Shown here one piece after another: positions 1 through 4,679 of a stretch of DNA of 7,214 nucleotides (its first letter is position 1; each line of letters starts with the position of its first letter). A program made the translations under genes and the position numbers. The stretch is taken from positions 1 through 7,214 of the forward strand of contig JAEEVB010000121.1 of the NCBI GenBank assembly GCA_016287065.1, given 5' to 3'. Origin of the DNA: Muribaculaceae bacterium. GTDB taxonomy: Bacteria > Bacteroidota > Bacteroidia > Bacteroidales > Muribaculaceae. A model generated the notes under the pieces. That model was not told where the DNA came from, searched no databases, and worked only from the letters and a program-made list of their open reading frames with translations.

Positions 1-300
1 GCCGCCCATAGTCTTGTTATAGGTGACAGGAATGCCGGTTGCATCGATGCTGCCGCTAAAACCGTCTTCGTCAAGAACCGCAAAGGTGTTGAGGCTTGCA
101 GTGTAGTCGTCGAGATTGATGGTGAGTTCGTATTCACCATATTGGCAAACGGCTTTGTCGGTCTCGCTGTTGGTGTTGGCCACGTGGTTAATCATCTGCA
201 TGTCGGCATAGACGTACTGAGGATTCTTGTTGTCGTCGTCGCAGGCGCTGAAGAGCAACAGCAGTGAGAATAAAGCGGTTATTGATAAGATTTTGTTCAT
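1..300 (-). CDS. Surface-type lipoprotein, partial (C-terminal part beyond the left edge)
   Basis: An open leftward frame gives the first 100 residues from an ATG at 300 and runs off the window with no stop. Residues 1-20 (MNKILSITAL, then FSLLLLFSAC) are a lipoprotein signal peptide with the lipidated Cys at position 20. DDDN follows directly; acidic residues right after the Cys are the known Bacteroidetes lipoprotein export signal, so an outer-membrane, surface-exposed location is likely. Residues 36-40 (MINHV) and the next 30 resemble the same region of the upstream lipoprotein at 328-1215 (LLNHV), so the two look like diverged paralogs. The start lies 27 nt after the stop of that gene and no promoter is visible between them, so they are probably co-transcribed. 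I recognise no named family. The function is unknown and ligand binding is only a guess. The frame and the lipoprotein call are secure. Confidence 0.85.
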   Translation of the reverse strand, partial: MNKILSITALFSLLLLFSACDDDNKNPQYVYADMQMINHVANTNSETDKAVCQYGEYELTINLDDYTASLNTFAVLDEDGFSGSIDATGIPVTYNKTMGG

Positions 301-327
301 GATGTCTTAAGTGATTGAGAGGGGTTA

Positions 328-1215
328 TTAATAAACCGTGCCGTCGGTCGTCACATTCATGCTGATGTCAGGTCGCTGTCCCATCTGGAATGTAGCCTGG
401 AACGAGTTGGTGAATATGTTGAGCTTGGCGTTGAGGTTATAGATGATGTAGAGTTTCTTGGGCTTGCCCTGTGTGGCCTCAGTGCCATCGTCTTCCACAC
501 CGTTGGCGTCGTTGGTCACGGCTTGGCCTTGGTTGTAGGTCGTGGTGGTGATGAGTTTTTCGGCGGTGATGGTGTAGCCTTCAGGTGTGGGGGTGACTGT
601 AGCCCCGTCGCCTATGCAATTCACGATGTAGCGGTATTGCTTAGGATCGTTGAAACACATGACAATCACCTTGGCGGTCATGTCGTCGGGGTTGATCTCA
701 AACTGATACATGGGCTTGTCGTCCTTGTGGGTGACACTGGTGCCGTCGGTATGAGTCGACACGGTGTTGCAGTTAAGGTAGAAAATCTCGGGGAGGGTAG
801 CGCAAACGCGATATTTGCCACCTGTGATGAAACTGAGTTGTGTTGACTCCTCGTTAAAATCGACAAGTCCTGTGAAACCGGTAATGGATGCGGCTGGAGT
901 TGCGTCGGCAAACTTGTAGATACCATAGGAGGGATTCTCGAGTTTAACGCCCGAGAGGCTGAAAGGAGTCTCGTTGCTGCCATCGAGTTTCACCCCAAAA
1001 TTGGCATCGCCCACCAAATTGGTCACATCGATTTTGTAGTTGACCGAACCTTTGGTCACTGCGAGCACGTTGCCTGTAGTAGCATCGGTTACATGGTTCA
1101 AGAGTGTGTAGGATCTGGTGAGAAAAGTGTTGTGCGTGGGTTCATCGTCATCGCCGCAAGCAGTGAACAGGAATAACCCTGCCAAAGCTGTAAAAAGATA
1201 TAATAACTTATTCAT
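328..1215 (-). CDS. Surface-type lipoprotein of unknown function, 295 aa
   Basis: The ATG start is at 1215 and the TAA stop at 328. Residues 1-20 form a lipoprotein signal peptide ending LFLFTAC, with Cys20 lipidated. GDDDE follows and matches the acidic export signal that sends Bacteroidetes lipoproteins to the cell surface. The mature part is about 275 residues and appears rich in beta strand, with no transmembrane segment. The C-terminal half (from YQF at 170, ATV at 206, GYT at 213-215, YNLN at 259-262) lines up in order with landmarks in the C-terminal half of the 285-residue lipoprotein encoded at 1402-2259, suggesting distant paralogy. An acidic, low-complexity segment lies at about 239-250. 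It has its own promoter at 1242-1270, behind a terminator-like hairpin, and leads into the partial lipoprotein at 1-300. No named domain or catalytic motif was recognised. A surface binding protein working with the nearby TonB-dependent receptor is inference. Confidence 0.88.
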   Translation of the reverse strand: MNKLLYLFTALAGLFLFTACGDDDEPTHNTFLTRSYTLLNHVTDATTGNVLAVTKGSVNYKIDVTNLVGDANFGVKLDGSNETPFSLSGVKLENPSYGIYKFADATPAASITGFTGLVDFNEESTQLSFITGGKYRVCATLPEIFYLNCNTVSTHTDGTSVTHKDDKPMYQFEINPDDMTAKVIVMCFNDPKQYRYIVNCIGDGATVTPTPEGYTITAEKLITTTTYNQGQAVTNDANGVEDDGTEATQGKPKKLYIIYNLNAKLNIFTNSFQATFQMGQRPDISMNVTTDGTVY

Positions 1216-1241
1216 TGCAATTAATTTTTTTAATCGAATTG

Positions 1242-1270
1242 CAAATATACAACATTTTGTTGATAACTAA
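1242..1270 (-). promoter_or_regulatory. Bacteroidetes-type promoter for the 295-aa lipoprotein
   Basis: On the minus strand the -7 box TATATTTG (1242-1249) matches the Bacteroidetes consensus TAnnTTTG exactly. The best -33 candidate is TTAG (1267-1270), one mismatch from TTTG with a rather short 17-nt spacer, so this half is weak. Transcription would start near 1237 and leave a leader of about 22 nt, A/T rich and without a Shine-Dalgarno sequence, as is usual in this phylum. Confidence 0.6.
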
Positions 1271-1287
1271 TATTAAAATATATAATT

Positions 1288-1317
1288 AAGCCGAGATTTA
1301 AGTTAAAACCTCGGCTT
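1288..1317 (-). terminator. Hairpin terminator after the receptor/lipoprotein unit
   Basis: The arms AAGCCGAG (1288-1295) and CTCGGCTT (1310-1317) are perfectly complementary. Read as minus-strand RNA, the stem continues through a G-U wobble (1309/1296) and three A-U pairs (1297-1299 with 1306-1308), leaving a 6-nt loop. As plus-strand RNA the 1296/1309 position is an A-C mismatch, so the fold favours leftward transcripts. The minus-strand tail is AU rich (TTAATTATATATTTTAA) rather than a clean U run, and the plus side has a T tract at 1316-1327, so the element may work in both directions. It lies about 85 nt beyond the stop of the lipoprotein gene at 1402. Confidence 0.65.
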
Positions 1318-1364
1318 TTTAAGTTTTTTTAAACGTGATTAGGCTACAGTTGTGATGTGCGCCT

Positions 1365-1380
1365 AGTTGTAGAGTTGTAG
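1365..1380. repeat. Two tandem octamers AGTTGTAG
   Basis: Two exact copies of AGTTGTAG lie at 1365-1372 and 1373-1380. A related AGTTGTGA lies at 1348-1355. They are just beyond the stop of the lipoprotein gene that ends at 1402. The unit resembles the AGTAGTAG octamers after the rightward gene at 6650-6681. Confidence 0.6.
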
Positions 1381-1401
1381 AGCATCGCGTAGTGCACTAA
1401 A

Positions 1402-2259
1402 CTAAACATGGAATGGATTGAAGTGAGTCGTATAGATGTAGCCTTCGTCGGTATAGCGAAGTCCGAAACAGTCAAATTCAATAGAGAATTTGTGATCCTT
1501 GATATTGAGCGTATAATTCAGGTTGGACACGGTGCGGTCGGGGAAGGGGATATACTTGTCGCCTTGCTTGAAAAGGGGAATGATGGTCGTTGCCGTGGCG
1601 GTGTAGCCGTTAGCCGTCTGCACGATGGTTGCATCGTCGAGCGGAATGACGATTTCCTCGAGTTTGGGCATCTGTGGCACGAACTGGATGTTGTCGATGC
1701 AAATGCTTGCCGTGAAATTATTGTCTTCATTGATTTGTGACTTGAATTTGTAGAATCGCTCGGTGGTATTGTCATAGTCGTGACCGCCATCAGGCAGTAT
1801 TGAGAAGAGGACGGGCGAGAAAGTAATGACATCATATTGGCCACGCTCTGCGATTACTTTGTAGGTTAAAACCAGAGTGTTAAGGTCTTTGTCGAACTGG
1901 CCATCAATATCATCAAGAGTATAGCCAGACATGACTTGAATGTCATATCCAGAAAACCAGAAACCTTTGTTGTCATTAGTGACAGCATCCAACCCATTGA
2001 CATCAAAGCTTATTTTAGGCATGCGAGGTGCAAATGACACATTGTTGATGCTCAGGTTCATGGTTCTTGACTTCGGGACAAATTTGTAATTGATATCGCA
2101 AGGTGCGATGTTGATGTGATTACCATTGCTTATGGTCTTCACGATGAGGTTACTCATTTTACCTTCTACCGTGCTGTTGTTGTCGGGTTCGTCATCACCG
2201 CAGGCGGTGAAGGTGAGCATGATGGCTGCGAGCGCCATGAAAGATAAAAGTTTTTTCAT
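1402..2259 (-). CDS. Surface-type lipoprotein with an internally duplicated domain, 285 aa
   Basis: The ATG start is at 2259 and the TAG stop at 1402. The signal peptide MKKLLSFMAL/AAIMLTFTAC puts the lipidated Cys at residue 20. GDDEPD follows and resembles the Bacteroidetes surface-export signal. The mature protein (about 266 aa) appears to hold two copies of one beta-rich domain. Residues 71-82 (INNVSFAPRMPK) match 188-199 (IDNIQFVPQMPK) at 7 of 12 positions, each about 11-17 residues after a Y-K-F motif (59-61 and 170-172 region). Its C-terminal part shares ordered landmarks (ATI, GYT, NLN) with the 295-aa lipoprotein. The start is 23 nt after the receptor stop at 2283, no TAnnTTTG box lies between them, and a terminator-like hairpin follows. 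The receptor and this lipoprotein are therefore probably one transcript. Receptor-lipoprotein pairs are a standard Bacteroidetes uptake arrangement (SusC-SusD, HmuR-HmuY, BtuB-BtuG), but this protein is not recognisably any of those partners. Ligand unknown. Confidence 0.88.
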   Translation of the reverse strand: MKKLLSFMALAAIMLTFTACGDDEPDNNSTVEGKMSNLIVKTISNGNHINIAPCDINYKFVPKSRTMNLSINNVSFAPRMPKISFDVNGLDAVTNDNKGFWFSGYDIQVMSGYTLDDIDGQFDKDLNTLVLTYKVIAERGQYDVITFSPVLFSILPDGGHDYDNTTERFYKFKSQINEDNNFTASICIDNIQFVPQMPKLEEIVIPLDDATIVQTANGYTATATTIIPLFKQGDKYIPFPDRTVSNLNYTLNIKDHKFSIEFDCFGLRYTDEGYIYTTHFNPFHV

Positions 2260-2282
2260 TTTTGAAATAATTTATGAGTTTG

Positions 2283-4544
2283 TTATAAGTTGATTCTTAG
2301 TGTTGCGCCTAGCATTCTGCGCTTGCCTTGCTGCAGGAACTCGTGGCCAATGGAAACGAAGCGAAAGGTGCTGTAGCGGGTGCCTGTGAGGTTGGTGCCC
2401 CACAGCTGCAGGGTGAAGTCTTTGGCCACCAGTGTGACATTGGCGCCGAGCAGGGCATAGAAAGGCTGCGAGAGCGAGTTGGCCTCGTCCCAGTAGATGC
2501 GTCCTGCACCGCTCAAGTTGGCGCCAAGCAGCAGTTGGCGGCACCAGCGCGACTGACGATTGATGTCGATGGTGTGCTGTGCCTCAAGCCACAGGGTGTG
2601 CTCGGGCGAGTAGGGCACAAATTTGCCTTTATAATCGGCTTTGCCATCGTTATATTTCACAAATTTGGCGTTGGTATAGCCATAGCTTGCGCTGAATGTG
2701 GTGTGGGTCCACGGGTTGAATGTGAGCCTGATTTCGGCACCCCAGCTGCGGGTTTTGCCGGCGTTGGTCATGACACGGCCCGTGGTGGTGCCGTCGGGGA
2801 AGATGGTGAGCTGACGGTCGCGGCAATCAAGGTAGAAAACATTGGCTTGCCCCGAAAGTTTCTTGTCGGTGGTGCTGAACGCCGAACCCAGTTCAAAGTT
2901 CCATGCCACCTCGGGCTTGTAGCCCACAATCTCGTCGACGCTGTAGGTGGCACCGACACCCAGCATGCGCATAAGGCGCTGCTGCAACACATCGCTAAAC
3001 ATCTGGGTGTTAAACCCACCGGCTTTGTAGCCCTTGCTCATATTGAAAAACAAATTGTTCAGGTCGTTAATGTGATAGGTGGCCGAGAACTTGGGCAGTA
3101 CCTGCACGAAGTGGCGACTCAGGTGGCCGCCGTCGTCGATGTCGATGGATTCATGTGCGTAGACCGACTGGGTTGCACGCTCAATGGTGCGATACCCGGT
3201 GTGTGTCTCGCTATGGTAGTCAAGGCTCGAGTGTTCGTAGTCAAGTCGGATGCCTGCCGTGAGCGTGAAGTCGCCCAGTTGCAGTGATGATTGGTGATAG
3301 GCGGCCAGTCCGTGGGTGGGGCAGGTGAAGTCGCTGCCCAGCACAAACTCGCGAGCGTCCCATTGAATGGGATAACTGGGAATGGCCTGATTGCGGTGCT
3401 GTTCGATGAGTTGGCTGATGCCGGTATCCTTGAAAGTGACCGGAGCCTGCATCTTGTAACGCCTGTAGAAACCGAAGATGCCTGCGAGCCAGTTGTAGCG
3501 GTTCTGGTTAGTGTTACGCAGCACCAGGTCTTGTGTCACAGCATGCTCCTTGCGTGCCTGTGTGAGGGTGAAGTAGGGCAGCGGTGTGAAGTCTTGGTCG
3601 AGCGTCATGTTGTCGTCGATATACTGATAACTGGTGAAACTCGACAAACTGATGTCGCCTAGCTGTTTCACAATGGTGAGACCGTCGAGAATGGCTGTGC
3701 GGCGGTAGAAGCAGGTGTCGTTGTAGCTGATTTTTCCCGTGTCGAGGAAACGGTAGGGATAGCCGCCCTGCCTGCTTACTGAGAGCGATAACACATTGCT
3801 CACAAAGAGCGTGGACGAGGGCATCCATTCCAGTTTCACCCGGCCTGAACCTTGATGCTCCCAATCGCATTTCTTGCCATTGTACTCATTGGTGTAGGCG
3901 CCATGGGTAGTGGTATAGTAGGCACTTGCCGAGAGTGCTAACTGGTTGTTTAGCTTTGCATAGTGGCTCAGTCCGCCCTTGAAACTCATGTGTGAACCGC
4001 CTTCGAACAAGATGCGTGTGCCCTGGTAGTTGAATGGCGAGAGGGTGAACACATTCATCACGCCGCCCATGGTGTTGCGGCCGAAGAGGGTGCTCTGCGG
4101 CCCGTGCAGCATCTCGAACCGGGCAATGTCGAGCAAATCGAAGTCGTAGTTCTCCTTGCACAGGATAGGGATGTTGTCGATAGTGAGTCCCACGGCGGGC
4201 TGGTCGATGCGAGCCCCGATGCCTCGCACATAGATTGTGCTTGTCATGCGGCTGCCGTAGTCGGGAATGAACACATTGGGTATGGCACTGGTCACAGCCT
4301 TGGCGCTGAGCATATTGTTAGCTTCGAGTGTGGGGCGTGATAAACTGGTGACCGAGATAGCCTGGTTGTGCAGGTCGTGACCTTGTTTCACGGCTGTGAC
4401 GGTGACACCCCCGAGGGTGACATCGGGCAAGGTGTCGACTACAAAGTTCTCGGAGGACTCTGATGCTTCTGAGATCTCTGAAGATGCTGCTGCGTGTAAC
4501 GGCAGCAAACCTGCTATTAATATTAGAATGAAACCTTTTAACAC
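2283..4544 (-). CDS. TonB-dependent outer-membrane receptor (non-SusC type), 753 aa
   Basis: A 22-strand barrel receptor that imports a ligand across the outer membrane using TonB energy. The residues MLKGFILILIAGLLPLHAAA are a signal peptide. A Ser/Glu-rich linker and a TonB-box-like GVTVTA (about 46-51) follow, then the plug (about 48-168) with the diagnostic stretch RFEMLHGPQSTLFGRNTMGG (142-161), close to the RIEVLRGPQGTLYGRNT signature of siderophore, heme and cobalamin receptors. The barrel fills the rest and ends GATLRINL, with a terminal Leu instead of the common aromatic residue. The carboxypeptidase-like N-terminal domain of SusC proteins is absent. Total length is normal for the family. 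I chose the GTG at 4544. The frame is open back to a TTG at 4580 (765 aa), but that TTG sits in the predicted -33 promoter box, so the longer form needs another promoter. A lipoprotein gene follows after 23 nt. Substrate cannot be read from sequence. Confidence 0.92.
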   Translation of the reverse strand: MLKGFILILIAGLLPLHAAASSEISEASESSENFVVDTLPDVTLGGVTVTAVKQGHDLHNQAISVTSLSRPTLEANNMLSAKAVTSAIPNVFIPDYGSRMTSTIYVRGIGARIDQPAVGLTIDNIPILCKENYDFDLLDIARFEMLHGPQSTLFGRNTMGGVMNVFTLSPFNYQGTRILFEGGSHMSFKGGLSHYAKLNNQLALSASAYYTTTHGAYTNEYNGKKCDWEHQGSGRVKLEWMPSSTLFVSNVLSLSVSRQGGYPYRFLDTGKISYNDTCFYRRTAILDGLTIVKQLGDISLSSFTSYQYIDDNMTLDQDFTPLPYFTLTQARKEHAVTQDLVLRNTNQNRYNWLAGIFGFYRRYKMQAPVTFKDTGISQLIEQHRNQAIPSYPIQWDAREFVLGSDFTCPTHGLAAYHQSSLQLGDFTLTAGIRLDYEHSSLDYHSETHTGYRTIERATQSVYAHESIDIDDGGHLSRHFVQVLPKFSATYHINDLNNLFFNMSKGYKAGGFNTQMFSDVLQQRLMRMLGVGATYSVDEIVGYKPEVAWNFELGSAFSTTDKKLSGQANVFYLDCRDRQLTIFPDGTTTGRVMTNAGKTRSWGAEIRLTFNPWTHTTFSASYGYTNAKFVKYNDGKADYKGKFVPYSPEHTLWLEAQHTIDINRQSRWCRQLLLGANLSGAGRIYWDEANSLSQPFYALLGANVTLVAKDFTLQLWGTNLTGTRYSTFRFVSIGHEFLQQGKRRMLGATLRINL

Positions 4545-4549
4545 GGGTG

Positions 4550-4581
4550 CAAAGTTATTAAGATAATTATGTTTATGCAAT
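4550..4581 (-). promoter_or_regulatory. Promoter of the TonB-dependent receptor
   Basis: On the minus strand the -7 box TAACTTTG (4550-4557) matches TAnnTTTG. ATTG (4578-4581) lies 20 nt upstream as the -33 box, one mismatch from TTTG. The expected transcription start (about 4-6 nt past the -7 box) falls at or next to the GTG at 4544, so the mRNA may be leaderless or nearly so. The inverted repeat at 4579-4598 overlaps the -33 box. Confidence 0.7.
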
Positions 4582-4598
4582 CACTAATTGTAGTGATT
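4579..4598. promoter_or_regulatory. Candidate operator: perfect 8-4-8 inverted repeat
   Basis: AATCACTA (4579-4586), a 4-nt spacer ATTG, and TAGTGATT (4591-4598) form a perfect dyad. It overlaps the -33 box of the leftward receptor promoter by 3 nt and ends 21 nt before the -33 box of the rightward promoter. That position and symmetry suit a dimeric repressor able to control both genes. It is not a recognisable Fur box. No regulator gene lies in the window. Confidence 0.5.
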
Positions 4599-4619
4599 TA
4601 ATGGTGATGTTAGTTTCTA

Positions 4620-4651
4620 TTTGGTTGATTGTGGAAATATTACTAAATTTG
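4620..4651 (+). promoter_or_regulatory. Consensus Bacteroidetes promoter of the LRR/dockerin gene
   Basis: TTTG (4620-4623), a 20-nt spacer and TAAATTTG (4644-4651) form a full match to the Bacteroidetes primary sigma factor consensus. Transcription should start near 4655-4657. This makes the TTG at 4656 an unlikely start codon and leaves an A-rich leader of about 24 nt before the ATG at 4680. Confidence 0.8.
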
Positions 4652-4679
4652 TAGATTGAAAGTTGTTTTGAAAAAAATA

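Noticed and set aside
523..846. 107-codon rightward frame opposite the 295-aa lipoprotein
   Set aside because: Antisense shadow of a lipoprotein with a clear signal peptide; low-complexity Gly/Val composition.
1390..1399. Ten-base palindrome TAGTGCACTA near the stop of the 285-aa lipoprotein
   Set aside because: Short, not placed at a promoter, and of a length expected by chance in a window this size.
2328..3287. 319-codon rightward open frame opposite the receptor gene
   Set aside because: It is fully antisense to a strong TonB-dependent receptor frame. Its Gly/Val/Ala-rich translation is typical of an antisense shadow, and no promoter or family motif was seen.
2283..4544. SusC-type glycan importer with SusD partner
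   Set aside because: The receptor lacks the N-terminal carboxypeptidase-like domain and has the siderophore-type plug signature. The downstream lipoproteins (about 285-295 aa) are far shorter than SusD proteins (about 500 aa or more).
4545..4580. Extending the receptor to the TTG at 4580 (765 aa)
   Set aside because: The TTG is inside the predicted -33 box and the -7 box would fall within the extra codons. The GTG at 4544 gives a normal signal peptide. Kept only as an alternative.
4656..4679. Starting the LRR/dockerin protein at the TTG at 4656
   Set aside because: It lies at the predicted transcription start of a full-consensus promoter. The ATG at 4680 has an A-rich upstream context and gives a normal signal peptide.
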